A stretch of 38,116 bases of DNA from NCBI GenBank assembly GCA_015067185.1, contig SVMZ01000030.1:1-38116 (forward strand), in the 5' to 3' direction. Under the pieces are notes generated by a model. The model had not been told where the DNA came from. It worked only from the letters and a program-made list of their open reading frames with translations, and ran no database searches. Shown one piece after another: positions 14,299 through 23,372 of this stretch. The stretch is from Oscillospiraceae bacterium (GTDB lineage: Bacteria; Bacillota; Clostridia; Oscillospirales; Ruminococcaceae). The number at the start of each line of letters is the position of its first letter. Within the stretch, counting starts at the first letter, position 1. A program made the translations under genes and the position numbers.

Positions 14299-17151
14299 TC
14301 AGTCTTCACCGAGCTTGAGGGTCTGGACAAGCTTCATGTTGGAAATCAGTGCTGAAAGCACGATCATACCGAACACCAACATGATTCCGATGATTACAAA
14401 TATTCTGACATAGTCAGACTGAAGCATGAGAATTTTAAACGGCGGGCACTGTTCATAGGTATCGCTTACCACCTGGAAAAGCGGTACATACAGTTTAGCA
14501 GCTAATGTTCCGGTTATTGTTCCGGCTGCAATGGAGGAACCGGATATCAGAATCTGCTCCCAAACCAGCATCATAATCAAATTACCCTTGGAAAGACCCA
14601 TGGAGCGGAGAATACCAAACTGGAGCATTCTTCCCTTCATTGCAAAGATCCAATAGATGGTAAATCCGATCATTGTAACTGCCATTGTAACAACAAAGCT
14701 TATTGTCAGTGTACCGTTCAGACCCTGCAGCATCGGATCGTTTCTGAGGCCAATGATCTCCTGTGCGGTATCTTCCAGATACACAACTTCCACTTCATTT
14801 TCTTCCAGCTGGGCATAGAAATCTGCGCTGGAATATCCGTCTTCAAGCTTCAGCCAAACTTCATAGGGATCCAGAACCAGCTCTTTATACATGTAGTCGA
14901 GATTGCCGACCATGAACTCCTGCGGAACAGGGTTGAGAGCGGTTCCCTCGTTGGTATCCGGATTGAATGTGGGCCAATAATCGATAATTGCATAAACAAT
15001 ACAATCCATCTGTTCTTTACAGGTGGGCATTGTGACTGTAATAAAGTCTCCCACTTCCACGCCTACCTTTTCAGCAAGAGCAGTAGAAACGAGAACGGCA
15101 CGGTTGTCCGATGCAATCAGGTTCAGATACTCATAGAAGCTGTGCGGAAGCAAATCGCTTCTGAACCAGGCTGTCTCAGCAAATTCATCGGCGATGACAC
15201 CCATATATCTCGTCTCGCTTCTGCCTCCGCCTTCCCATGCTCTGACATTCGCACCCAGATTGGTATATACCTTTGTAGCGCTTTCCACGCCATCCATTTC
15301 ACGGAAATGATCAAATAACGGTTCCTGATTATATACCATCTTACCGGAACCCACCGGTCCCGATGCCATCTCGATGGCAGGACTTGCGCTGGCTACCTCT
15401 GTTCCCTGCCACTCTGTTCTCAGAACGATATCGGCGCCAATTCTATAACTGGTCTTATCTTCCTCGTTCTTGTTTACCGTTCTCGCCGCAGTGGAGTTAA
15501 AGATACCGAGGGAGAGGGTGAGAACCAGGAACAGCATAACAAACCGATCCTGTCCGCTGGAGCGGGATACATTGATCAGAGAATAATACATGACCGGAGA
15601 CCAGATACGTTTTCCGACCCAATAGAGCACCTTGACCAGATACGGGAAAATACGGATAAACAGCATACCCACACCAAGAATAAAGAGTGTGGACATGATA
15701 AAGAGCAGCGGATCTATGGGAATATCACTGCTTGCCGCATCCGTAGTAAAGAGAATCAGCTGACGCTGGTTATATGTATAGAGACCATAGAGAGATACTG
15801 CAATACAAATAACATCCAGTCCCAGTTTCTCCCACAGTGCCAGTTTTCTCTTGCCGGCTCTCTTCTGCTTATGCTTAACGATCGTGGTGCGTGCGGCAGA
15901 AATAACCGGAATCAGCATGGTGACAACAAACATGACTACCGCGATGGCACCATAAAGCGCAACTTCCGGAGACATTTTCAATGTTATAGCTTTACGCTGA
16001 ACAAACTCCAGGAATCCGCTGGTGGCACCGACAACACGGCAGAACAGGAATGCCAGAGGAATACCAATAACCAGTGATATAATACCAAATATCACGGATT
16101 CATAGAAATACATCCGCAGAATCTGCGCGTTGGACGAACCACGGCTCTTCATAACGGCGATTTCATTCTTCTCATAGTTCAGACTGAGCTGAGATACCAT
16201 GTAGATATAGAATACCAGCATCAAAATAAGCGGTATCGTCAGGATCCACAGGGTCGTCATCAATCTCTCGTATCTGGCTGAATAATTGGTAAGGATAGAG
16301 AGCATATACTGCTTTGCAGCAAATCCGCTTCCTATTTCTCCTTCAAGGAATCCTTTCATTCCTTCACCAACAGTTCCAACATTATCAACAGTCAACTGAG
16401 TATAATCCAGTGCATTACACCAGACCACTCTACCTGTAAGAAGACCGCCGTCTCTGGTGAGAAAGTCCCTTTCGAAAGCATCGTAGGACATAACTACACC
16501 GCTGCTGTATGTGGCAAAGGTGTTGAGCCAATAGAGATCGCTTTCATCCGAAACGGTAAAAATACCAACAATATGAATCGGAACTCCCGACTCATCCTGT
16601 GTAGACTCATAAAACTCATACTTCTGGTTGAGAAGCATGTCGTTATTCTCAAGGAAGGTATCCCGAGCCATTACTTCATAATAGCCATCCACCATCTCTC
16701 CGGAAGGAAGTCTTCCTGCAGTGATTGTGATATGGTCTTCAATACCTTCTGCTGCAATGATGGAGGAACGCGTGCTGCGCTTGGGCTCCTGTCCCGCACG
16801 GGCAACAAAATAACTGTTCTGTGAAAAAAGTTTATAGGACTCCACCACAGGCAGTCCGCTCTCTTCATTGATATACTCCATCACCTTTTCGTCATAGGAG
16901 GCATATCTGTCATAAGTCTCGTCCGCACCCTTTGACGTTGTGGAAAGGGCGTATGTCAGGTTGAATATTCCGGGATATGCCGCATAGGTGGTCCGGATGG
17001 ACTCCAGATCCTTTGTCAGCATACGCTGGAACATAGCATAGGAATACATCGGTATACTGCTCATAACCGAGACAGCCAGGATACATCCTATGAGCAAACA
17101 GCCGGAAAGCCATTTGTTTTTCAAAATTTTTCTTATAACTACTAAAAGCAA
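14299..17151 (-). CDS. Large two-module FtsX-type ABC permease
   Basis: A 950-aa membrane protein. After an N-terminal TM (~14-34) comes a large outside domain (~40-295), a three-helix FtsX module (~299-322, 349-370, 394-415), a linker with three further helices (~445-460, 480-505, 532-556), a second outside domain (~557-805) and a second three-helix FtsX module (~812-837, 865-892, 912-935). It is thus a fused pseudodimer, ten TM helices in all, and fits a heterodimeric ATPase pair. FtsX/MacB permeases do not move substrate through a pore but push extracellular material or signal across. The gene follows the adaptor by about 70 nt. No substrate can be named. Confidence 0.9.
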   Translation of the reverse strand: MLLVVIRKILKNKWLSGCLLIGCILAVSVMSSIPMYSYAMFQRMLTKDLESIRTTYAAYPGIFNLTYALSTTSKGADETYDRYASYDEKVMEYINEESGLPVVESYKLFSQNSYFVARAGQEPKRSTRSSIIAAEGIEDHITITAGRLPSGEMVDGYYEVMARDTFLENNDMLLNQKYEFYESTQDESGVPIHIVGIFTVSDESDLYWLNTFATYSSGVVMSYDAFERDFLTRDGGLLTGRVVWCNALDYTQLTVDNVGTVGEGMKGFLEGEIGSGFAAKQYMLSILTNYSARYERLMTTLWILTIPLILMLVFYIYMVSQLSLNYEKNEIAVMKSRGSSNAQILRMYFYESVIFGIISLVIGIPLAFLFCRVVGATSGFLEFVQRKAITLKMSPEVALYGAIAVVMFVVTMLIPVISAARTTIVKHKQKRAGKRKLALWEKLGLDVICIAVSLYGLYTYNQRQLILFTTDAASSDIPIDPLLFIMSTLFILGVGMLFIRIFPYLVKVLYWVGKRIWSPVMYYSLINVSRSSGQDRFVMLFLVLTLSLGIFNSTAARTVNKNEEDKTSYRIGADIVLRTEWQGTEVASASPAIEMASGPVGSGKMVYNQEPLFDHFREMDGVESATKVYTNLGANVRAWEGGGRSETRYMGVIADEFAETAWFRSDLLPHSFYEYLNLIASDNRAVLVSTALAEKVGVEVGDFITVTMPTCKEQMDCIVYAIIDYWPTFNPDTNEGTALNPVPQEFMVGNLDYMYKELVLDPYEVWLKLEDGYSSADFYAQLEENEVEVVYLEDTAQEIIGLRNDPMLQGLNGTLTISFVVTMAVTMIGFTIYWIFAMKGRMLQFGILRSMGLSKGNLIMMLVWEQILISGSSIAAGTITGTLAAKLYVPLFQVVSDTYEQCPPFKILMLQSDYVRIFVIIGIMLVFGMIVLSALISNMKLVQTLKLGED

Positions 17152-17222
17152 GCTATCACCCCGGTTTCAATTCAATTCAGATTGTAACGATTTCCTGTTC
17201 TGGAAGTGTTGTTCAATCTGAA

Positions 17223-18245
17223 TTACTGTATCAGAAGCTCGCCTTCTTCCAGACCATTAAGTACTTCGTAACCGGTACCGCCAACCAGACCAATCTCAAT
17301 CTGACGCTCGGTCTTGATGCCGTCAACCAGTACGTACACATAGTAGTCACCACTGCTCTTGGTTACCATGTTTTTGGCAACAACAATGCAGTCCTCACTC
17401 TTTGCTGTGACCAGCTCGAAGGATCCGGAGGTTCCTATGGTAATCGTATCGGGAAGACCTTCAACCTCAAAAAGAACAGCATTTTTGGTGATTGCAGAGC
17501 CATCCACCGGTGCATCCGACGGAGTCATGATAACTCTTCCCACATATTCCTTCTTTTTAACAATGATCTTAACCTCTGCCCCGATCTTGAAATCAAAATA
17601 ATCGTCAGTGCTGAATGCAAAGTATACTTTTGTGGGATCCACAACACTTACTACGGTAGAACGCGCACTGACATAGTCTCCTCTTGTTGCTGTGCTGAGA
17701 TAGTTTACAACACCGTCAATAGGAGAATAAATGCGTGATTTGTTCAGCTCTTCATAGAGATCTCTGAGATGAATCTTCTGGATCTCCAGATCGATCTCAG
17801 AGAGTCGCTTCTCGTCCTTGGTGTAATCCACATTGTTCTTTGCTCTCTTGTAGTTCAGTTCCGCTCTCTCAACATTGAGCTCCTGAATTTCAATATCGTG
17901 AAGCAGGGCATCGGTATCCAGTTCAGCAAGCAGCTGGCCCTCGGTCACCTTATCTCCGGGAACAACATAGATCTCTTTGAGGTATCCGCCACGCTCGGTA
18001 AATGCAAGATTATACTGGGAAATGGATACGAAAGAACCATTTCCTTTACGCTGTACAACAACGTCACCGCGTTCAACAGGAACGGTTGTGTATGTAACCG
18101 ACTGCGGCTTTACCAGCGGCGGCTCCAGGGTTTCTTCCTCTGTCGGGAACAAATCACATCCCGCAAAAGACAACGCCATAAGCATCACAAGAATACCGGC
18201 AATCAGTCTGATTTTTTTACTGTAGTCTGACTTTACATGAAACAT
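17223..18245 (-). CDS. Lipoprotein HlyD/MacA-type adaptor (membrane fusion) protein
   Basis: A 340-aa exported protein. The N-terminal 30 residues are basic then hydrophobic and end in FAGC, a plausible lipobox with lipidated Cys30, although the -3 position is Phe rather than Leu. Then come the split barrel-sandwich (GDVVVQRKGNGSF ... VVPGDKVTEGQLLAELDTD), a long charged coiled-coil (~110-165), the return half (SRIYSPIDGVVNYL) and beta-barrel domains. This is the layout of MacA/YknX-type adaptors that pair with FtsX-type permeases. GGGAG lies 9 nt before ATG 18245; the ATG at 18251 is only 3 nt from it. First gene of the efflux operon. Confidence 0.88.
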   Translation of the reverse strand: MFHVKSDYSKKIRLIAGILVMLMALSFAGCDLFPTEEETLEPPLVKPQSVTYTTVPVERGDVVVQRKGNGSFVSISQYNLAFTERGGYLKEIYVVPGDKVTEGQLLAELDTDALLHDIEIQELNVERAELNYKRAKNNVDYTKDEKRLSEIDLEIQKIHLRDLYEELNKSRIYSPIDGVVNYLSTATRGDYVSARSTVVSVVDPTKVYFAFSTDDYFDFKIGAEVKIIVKKKEYVGRVIMTPSDAPVDGSAITKNAVLFEVEGLPDTITIGTSGSFELVTAKSEDCIVVAKNMVTKSSGDYYVYVLVDGIKTERQIEIGLVGGTGYEVLNGLEEGELLIQ

Positions 18246-18307
18246 AGTCATGTGCTCCCCTCGGATTTTATAAAATCTTTTTCCTGCATTTAGCAGATGT
18301 TTAATTT

Positions 18308-18336
18308 ATTGTATCAAATTCTCCCAAAAAATGCAA
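18308..18336 (-). promoter_or_regulatory. Possible promoter of the efflux ABC operon
   Basis: Minus strand: TTGCAT (18336-18331), 17-nt spacer, TACAAT (18313-18308). The -10 is good, the -35 weak. Confidence 0.45.
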
Positions 18337-18520
18337 CATAAAAATACAGTTTATTCTTTAAGTATTGCGCTAATTCTTTCTTTTTGTTAATGAAATATCT
18401 TTTGTTTTCTCTGCCTTTTCTTCGTTTTCTCTTCACAAACAATAAAGCCGCTTGTTCCTATCCGCTTTACCACTGCACAGCATTAAATATTTACTGAAAT
18501 TCTATCTTTACGATTTTATC

Positions 18521-18542
18521 AATTCGTAAATTACTACGAATT
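18521..18542. promoter_or_regulatory. Perfect inverted repeat, candidate operator
   Basis: AATTCGTA, 6-nt spacer, TACGAATT. It lies 34 nt before the -35 box of the oxidoreductase operon. The low GC and 8-bp arms fit a dimeric regulator site better than a terminator, as no T-run follows at the right distance. Confidence 0.5.
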
Positions 18543-18575
18543 ACATTTTATTCCTATGTATGTTTTTCTTGTTTA

Positions 18576-18604
18576 TTGCTTTTGGTTGTGTTTCGTGATA
18601 TAAT
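18576..18604 (+). promoter_or_regulatory. Promoter of the P-loop NTPase / oxidoreductase operon
   Basis: TTGCTT at 18576-18581, 17-nt spacer, perfect TATAAT at 18599-18604, about 60 nt before the first start codon. Confidence 0.75.
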
Positions 18605-18665
18605 ATGCTTGAGTAAGTTTACGGACCTCTGCTCATAAGCAATTCCCGAAAGGTGGTGACTGCCT

Positions 18666-19334
18666 GTGTGGCATTCAGATAACCGAATCACCGTAATTAC
18701 GGGACACTATGGCTGCGGTAAAACCAACCTGGCAGCAAACCTGGCTCTTGCCTTTCACAAAGCAGGAAAACGGGTTGCCCTGTGCGATCTGGATATTGTC
18801 AATCCCTATTTCCGCTCCGCCGATTTTTCCGGCCGGTTTGAAGCTTTGGGCATTGAGATGATCCTTCCGCCTTTTGCCAACAGCAATGTGGATGTTCCCA
18901 CCCTGACCGCCAGAGTATCTGCGGCTATCAACGATCCCTCCATTCATCTGATCCTCGATGTAGGCGGTGACGATGCCGGTGCTGCTGCGCTCGGCCGTTA
19001 CAGTGCAGATATCAAAAAACAGGGCTATGATATGCTCTATCTAATCAATGCTTACCGTTTCCTGACCCAGACCGCAGAAGAGGCCATTGAAAACATGCGT
19101 GAAGTGGAGGCTGCCTCCAGACTGAAGGTGACCGCTGTTGTCAACAGCTCCAACCTTGCGGCGGAGACCACTGCGGAAACAGTAAACCGCACCATTGATT
19201 TTGCCGAAAAAACAGCACAGCTGGCCAATCTTCCACTCTATATGGCTGCTGAACGTTCTGTCGCCGGCGATGTCAACTTTGATGCTGACAAGCTTTTCCC
19301 TGTCGATCGGATGGTCAAAATTATCTGGGAATAA
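18666..19334 (+). CDS. ParA/CobQ-like P-loop NTPase heading the oxidoreductase operon
   Basis: A 222-aa cytoplasmic NTPase. Walker A is GHYGCGKT (13-20), an ordinary P-loop that lacks the extra signature lysine of MinD/ParA (KGG..KT). It continues with LAANLALAFHKAGKRVALCDLDIVNPYF, written here as family-typical SIMIBI sequence (CDLDIVNPYF is Walker A'), and LILDVGGDDAG as Walker B. GTG 18666 is the start, with AAGGTGG 9 nt upstream. It precedes the ferredoxin subunit by 62 nt in the same direction without a terminator, so it should be cotranscribed with the oxidoreductase. A role in assembly or metal-cluster loading of that enzyme is possible but only inferred from linkage. Confidence 0.8.
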   Translation: MWHSDNRITVITGHYGCGKTNLAANLALAFHKAGKRVALCDLDIVNPYFRSADFSGRFEALGIEMILPPFANSNVDVPTLTARVSAAINDPSIHLILDVGGDDAGAAALGRYSADIKKQGYDMLYLINAYRFLTQTAEEAIENMREVEAASRLKVTAVVNSSNLAAETTAETVNRTIDFAEKTAQLANLPLYMAAERSVAGDVNFDADKLFPVDRMVKIIWE

Positions 19335-19396
19335 CCCCTGTCCCGAATGCACGTTGTGCTTAATCCAATACACTATATAAAATATGGGAGGTTTAT

Positions 19397-19603
19397 ATGT
19401 CTAAGGTCACAATTTTTGAAAACACCTGTAAAGGCTGCGGGCTCTGCGTGACCGTATGCCCCAAAAAGATCCTCTTTATGGACTCTTCCAGCATAAATAG
19501 CAAAGGCTACAACCCTGCTAAAGTGTCCGACGAAGAGAAATGTATCAGCTGCGCCATGTGCGCTCTGATGTGCCCCGACTGCGCAATCAAAGTAGAAAAG
19601 TAA
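19397..19603 (+). CDS. 2-oxoacid:ferredoxin oxidoreductase delta subunit (2x[4Fe-4S] ferredoxin)
   Basis: A 68-aa protein with two classic cluster motifs: Cys11, 14, 17, 21 (CKGCGLCVTVCP) and Cys49, 52, 55, 59 (CISCAMCALMCP). It carries electrons from the TPP-bound intermediate in the beta subunit to external ferredoxin. GGGAGG lies upstream of ATG 19397. It is immediately followed by the alpha, beta and gamma subunit genes, the usual order delta-alpha-beta-gamma in Clostridia. Confidence 0.93.
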   Translation: MSKVTIFENTCKGCGLCVTVCPKKILFMDSSSINSKGYNPAKVSDEEKCISCAMCALMCPDCAIKVEK

Positions 19604-19640
19604 ACACAGCAAGCCGGAATCTGAAAGGAATGATAACATT

Positions 19641-20693
19641 ATGGCTGAAAGATTTTTGATGAAGGGCAACGAAGCTCTGGCCGAAGCCGCTATCATGGCC
19701 GGCTGCCGCCACTACTTCGGATATCCTATAACCCCGCAGACAGAGATCGCCGCCTATATGGCAAAGCGTATGCCGAAGGTTGGCGGAACATTTTTACAGG
19801 CTGAGTCTGAGATCGCTGCAATTAATATGGTTCTTGGCGCCGCATCTGCCGGTGTCCGCGTTCTCACCTCCTCCTCTTCCCCCGGTATCTCTCTGAAAAC
19901 AGAAGGACTTTCTTACATAGCAGGTTCTGACCTTCCCTGCGTCATCATCGACGTACAGAGAGGCGGCCCCGGTCTTGGCGGTATTCAGCCCTCTCAGGCT
20001 GACTATTGGCAGGCAACAAGAGCCCTCGGTCACGGCGACTATTTTTCTCTTGTCTATGCACCCTCCAGCGTTCAGGAAATGGTAAACGTTGTTTTTGATG
20101 CATTTGACAATGCCGATACCTATCGTATTCCTGTTATGATCCTCAGCGACGGTATGCTTGGACAGATGATGGAACCCGTCTGCTTCCCCGACCGCGAAGC
20201 CAAGGTTATTGATAAGCCCTGGGCAGCCTGCGGCCACAAGAATGCCCGTCCCCACAACATCATCAACTCCCTCTATCTCCAGCCTCAGGAACTGGAAAAC
20301 ACAGTTGTTGAGCGTTTCAAGAGATATGAGATCATCAAAGAAAAACTGGCTTCCGCTGAGAACTATCTCACCGAAGATGCCGATATCGTAGTTGTTGCCT
20401 ACGGTGCTTCTTCCCGTATTGTCAAGAGTGCCGTCAACGCAGCAAGAGCCAAGGGCATCAAAGCCGGTATGATCCGTCCGATAACCCTGTGGCCGTTCCC
20501 TGTCAACGCCATCGCCGATGCAGCCAAGACCGCCAAGCGTTTCCTCTGCGTCGAAATGAGCATGGGACAGATGATCGACGACGTAAAACTTGCTCTGAAC
20601 GGTGCTGCACCGGTTGATTTCTTCGGCCGTACCGGTGGTATTATCCCCTCCCCCGCAGAAGTTCTGGAGCAGATCGAGAAACTTGCGGAATAA
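19641..20693 (+). CDS. vorB: 2-oxoacid:ferredoxin oxidoreductase alpha subunit (VorB/KorA type)
   Basis: A 350-aa subunit with the alpha signature YPITPQTEIAAYMA (~29-42), QAESEIAAINMVLGAASAG and the glycine-rich RGGPGLGGIQPSQ. This protein type is usually named the VorB subunit of 3-methyl-2-oxobutanoate (branched-chain 2-oxoacid) oxidoreductase; 2-oxoglutarate cannot be ruled out from sequence. The enzyme oxidatively decarboxylates a 2-oxoacid to an acyl-CoA with reduction of ferredoxin (or the reverse), and requires anaerobic conditions. GAAAGGAATG precedes the start. Confidence 0.9.
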   Translation: MAERFLMKGNEALAEAAIMAGCRHYFGYPITPQTEIAAYMAKRMPKVGGTFLQAESEIAAINMVLGAASAGVRVLTSSSSPGISLKTEGLSYIAGSDLPCVIIDVQRGGPGLGGIQPSQADYWQATRALGHGDYFSLVYAPSSVQEMVNVVFDAFDNADTYRIPVMILSDGMLGQMMEPVCFPDREAKVIDKPWAACGHKNARPHNIINSLYLQPQELENTVVERFKRYEIIKEKLASAENYLTEDADIVVVAYGASSRIVKSAVNAARAKGIKAGMIRPITLWPFPVNAIADAAKTAKRFLCVEMSMGQMIDDVKLALNGAAPVDFFGRTGGIIPSPAEVLEQIEKLAE

Positions 20694-20733
20694 TCACGCC
20701 GCCTCAATCTTATCGAAAGGAATGGTCATATAA

Positions 20734-21483
20734 ATGTCTATCGTATTTGAAAGACCTCACGCTCTTCTTGACGTGACTACAAACTACTGCCCCGGATGCA
20801 CTCACGGCATCATCCATAAACTGGTCGCGCAGGTTATCGATGAGCTCGGTTGTGAAGGCACCACTGTTGGTGTTGCACCGGTTGGCTGCTCTGTTATGGC
20901 ATATAACTTCTTTGGCTGCGACATGGTACAGGCTCCCCACGGACGTGCTCCCGCTGTTGCTACCGGTTTGAAGCGCGCACTTCCCGAAAACGTCATCTTC
21001 ACCTATCAGGGTGACGGCGACCTGGCTGCTATCGGTACTGCCGAAACCGTTCACGCTGCAACCAGAGGTGAAAACATCACCATCATCTTCGTCAACAACG
21101 CTATTTACGGCATGACCGGCGGTCAGATGGCTCCTACCTCCCTGCCCGGACAGGTTACCCAGACCACTCCCTATGGCCGCGATACCTCCCTCGCCGGATA
21201 TCCTGTCAGAGTTTGCGAGATGCTCTCCACCCTCAGCGGAACCGCATATGCAGAGCGCGTTGCTGTTGACACCATCCCCAACATCCGCAAGGCAAAGGCC
21301 GCTATCCGCAAGGCATTTGACACCCAGATTGCCAAAAAGGGCTTCTCCATTGTCGAGGTTCTCTCCACCTGCCCGACAAACTGGGGCTTCACCCCTGACG
21401 AGGCACTTCAGTGGCTCCGCGACAACATGATGCCTTATTATCCTCTCGGCGTCTATAAAGACACAACAAAGGAGGAAAAATAA
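20734..21483 (+). CDS. 2-oxoacid:ferredoxin oxidoreductase beta subunit (TPP-binding)
   Basis: A 249-aa subunit. NYCPGCTHGIIHKL near the N-terminus is the beta-subunit hallmark, and the thiamine-pyrophosphate motif runs from QGDGDLAAIGTAE to VNNAIYGMTGGQMAPTS (GDGD...NN). It binds TPP-Mg and performs the decarboxylation. The N-terminus has no own Cys4 ferredoxin motif, consistent with a separate delta subunit. It is 40 nt after the alpha gene and 1 nt before the gamma gene. Names VorA or KorB are both used for this subunit. Confidence 0.92.
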   Translation: MSIVFERPHALLDVTTNYCPGCTHGIIHKLVAQVIDELGCEGTTVGVAPVGCSVMAYNFFGCDMVQAPHGRAPAVATGLKRALPENVIFTYQGDGDLAAIGTAETVHAATRGENITIIFVNNAIYGMTGGQMAPTSLPGQVTQTTPYGRDTSLAGYPVRVCEMLSTLSGTAYAERVAVDTIPNIRKAKAAIRKAFDTQIAKKGFSIVEVLSTCPTNWGFTPDEALQWLRDNMMPYYPLGVYKDTTKEEK

Positions 21484-21484
21484 T

Positions 21485-22015
21485 ATGACAAGAAATATCC
21501 TTCTCGCCGGTTTCGGCGGACAGGGCATCCTGTTCGCAGGCAAGGTTATGGCTTATGCCGGTCTTATCGAAGAAAAAGAGATCTCCTGGCTGCCTTCCTA
21601 TGGTCCCGAAATGCGCGGCGGTACTGCTAACTGCAGTGTCTGCATCTCCGATGATCCCATTGGCTCTCCGCTGGTTCTCAAACCCGACATCCTTGTTGCC
21701 ATGAACCTTCCCTCCTATGATAAGTTCATCAACGAGGCTGCTCCCGGTGCTACCGTTGTTGTTGACAGCACACTGGTTGACAAGAAGACCGACCGCACCG
21801 ACATCAACGTTTTCTATGTTCCCGCAACCAAGCTGGCCAACGAAAGCGGACTCAAAGGTCTTGCCAACATCATCTGCGTCGGCAAGCTGCTCAAGGAGAC
21901 AGGCTTTGCCTCCTACGACGCTGTTGAGGCTGCTATCCGCAAGTGCGTTCCTGCCAAGAAGGCTGCGATGGTTGATTTCAACCTCAATGCTCTCAAGCTT
22001 GGTATGGACAGCTAA
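21485..22015 (+). CDS. 2-oxoacid:ferredoxin oxidoreductase gamma subunit
   Basis: A 176-aa subunit with the family start [18 protein letters not shown] (residues ~6-23) and the [19 protein letters not shown] block (~34-52). The gamma subunit completes the heterotetramer and contacts CoA. It begins 1 nt after the beta stop, with AAAGGAGGAAAAATA as ribosome site overlapping the beta C-terminus. It is the last gene before a strong terminator. Confidence 0.93.
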   Translation: MTRNILLAGFGGQGILFAGKVMAYAGLIEEKEISWLPSYGPEMRGGTANCSVCISDDPIGSPLVLKPDILVAMNLPSYDKFINEAAPGATVVVDSTLVDKKTDRTDINVFYVPATKLANESGLKGLANIICVGKLLKETGFASYDAVEAAIRKCVPAKKAAMVDFNLNALKLGMDS

Positions 22016-22037
22016 TCCTGTTGTCATCTAAAATTTT

Positions 22038-22063
22038 GACCGGCACACCACAGTGTGCCGGTC
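22038..22063 (+). terminator. Terminator of the oxidoreductase operon
   Basis: Perfect 11-bp stem GACCGGCACAC / GTGTGCCGGTC with a 4-nt loop, followed by TTTTATAT. Confidence 0.93.
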
Positions 22064-22094
22064 TTTTATATATTAACTTTTCCAACTTCTTCTG

Positions 22095-22123
22095 TTGACT
22101 TTCCTGTCTTTCTTTCATATAAT
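22095..22123 (+). promoter_or_regulatory. Promoter of the GH29-like gene
   Basis: TTGACT at 22095-22100, 17-nt spacer, perfect TATAAT at 22118-22123, 31 nt before the start codon. Confidence 0.85.
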
Positions 22124-22153
22124 GTACTCAAAAGCGCAGGGAGGTACCATGAT

Positions 22154-23326
22154 ATGTTCAACCAAAAACAAGTCGACTTTTTAAACTGGGAATTTGGCGT
22201 ATTTTTTCATTTTGGCATCCGAACCTTTTATGAAGATCACCGTGACTGGGATATGAAAGAAATGCCTTTGGAAGGCTTTTGCCCCACCGATTTTTCTGCA
22301 GACAGTTGGTGCAAAACCATATCCGAAGCCGGTGCTGCCTATGCTGTCCTCACCTGCAAACACCATGACGGCTTTGCCAACTGGCCCTCTGCCTATACCG
22401 ACTACTCCGTCAAAAATACCCCCTGGAAAAACGGAAATGGCGATGTGGTGAGAGAGTTCTGTGATGCCTGCCGGAAATACTCGCTGAAGGTAGGTCTTTA
22501 CTATTCTCCCGCTCAGTTCGGCTCCAAAGACACCGTCAGCACCGATTATGACAACTATTTCATCAACCAGATCAGTGAACTGCTCACCAACTACGGCAAA
22601 ATCGATTATCTCTGGTTTGACGGCTGCGGTTCCGAGGGACACCACTACGATGAGCAAAGAATCATTGCTGCCATCCGCTCTCTCCAGCCGGACATTTTGA
22701 TCTTTAATATGTGGGATCCCGATACGGGTTGGTGCCAAAACGAACTGGGATATGCACCGTATCCCAACCCCAACAGCGTCCCCGAATTTCCCAGCAGAAT
22801 GCTGCCGCTGGAGTGTGACTGCCGCATTCGTGACAACTGGTTTTATTACGACAGCGATGCCGGCTCTCTAAAAAGCCTTGATGCCCTGATGGGAATATAC
22901 GAACTCTCTGTCGGACGGGGCGCCAACCTTCTGCTCAACATCGGACCCGACCGCCGCGGCAGACTGCCGGATGCCGACGTGGCCCGTCTGCTCGCCTTCG
23001 GAGATGCGATCCGCGCTCTCTATGCCGATCCGATAGCAATTGCTGCGGCGTCCCAAACAGAGAATTACTTTGAAATTAGCTTCGAACAAAAAACAGAGGT
23101 CTCCTGCCTCATTCTGGAAGAAGACCTCTCTGCTGAACTTGCTGTTGAAGCGTTCACCATTACGCTTGTCCTCAACAATGGCCAGGAACACATTCTCTAT
23201 TCCGGCAAAACGATCGGACACAAGGCGATCTGCCGTTTCCCCACTGTCATCTGCGACAAGCTGCGTGTCAATATTACACACAGCTCCGGAGAGATTTGTT
23301 TGAAGAACATTTCGGCATATCGCTGA
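22154..23326 (+). CDS. GH29-like glycoside hydrolase (putative alpha-L-fucosidase)
   Basis: A 390-aa protein without signal peptide. The first ~300 residues are a GH29-type barrel: WEFGVFFHFG near the N-terminus, CKHHDGFANWPS (His70-His71), YYSPAQFG, and DYLWFDGCG with Asp156 as the expected nucleophile, then RGANLLLNIGPDRRGRLPD. A C-terminal beta-sandwich follows. The retaining hydrolysis of terminal fucose is the family norm, but GH29 is broad and substrate is not readable; the lack of a signal peptide implies an intracellular sugar released after import. AGGGAGG lies 9 nt before ATG 22154, which rules against longer starts in the preceding terminator. The gene is monocistronic. Confidence 0.85.
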   Translation: MFNQKQVDFLNWEFGVFFHFGIRTFYEDHRDWDMKEMPLEGFCPTDFSADSWCKTISEAGAAYAVLTCKHHDGFANWPSAYTDYSVKNTPWKNGNGDVVREFCDACRKYSLKVGLYYSPAQFGSKDTVSTDYDNYFINQISELLTNYGKIDYLWFDGCGSEGHHYDEQRIIAAIRSLQPDILIFNMWDPDTGWCQNELGYAPYPNPNSVPEFPSRMLPLECDCRIRDNWFYYDSDAGSLKSLDALMGIYELSVGRGANLLLNIGPDRRGRLPDADVARLLAFGDAIRALYADPIAIAAASQTENYFEISFEQKTEVSCLILEEDLSAELAVEAFTITLVLNNGQEHILYSGKTIGHKAICRFPTVICDKLRVNITHSSGEICLKNISAYR

Positions 23327-23372
23327 ATAAACAACAATCAGTATATTATTGTTTACTGAAAACTATTCGTAA

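Larger units (their letters stand above)
18246..18665. other. Divergent intergenic region between the efflux and oxidoreductase operons
   Basis: A 420-nt AT-rich region. It contains a promoter for each side and a perfect inverted repeat at 18521-18542. I see no gene, riboswitch or RNA here; the middle (about 18340-18515) is featureless T-rich sequence. Confidence 0.7.

Noticed and set aside
23327-23372. AT-rich hairpin between the GH29-like gene and pgcA as a terminator
   Set aside because: Stem is only about 6-7 A/T pairs (AACAAT/ATTGTT) without a proper U-run, too weak to call.
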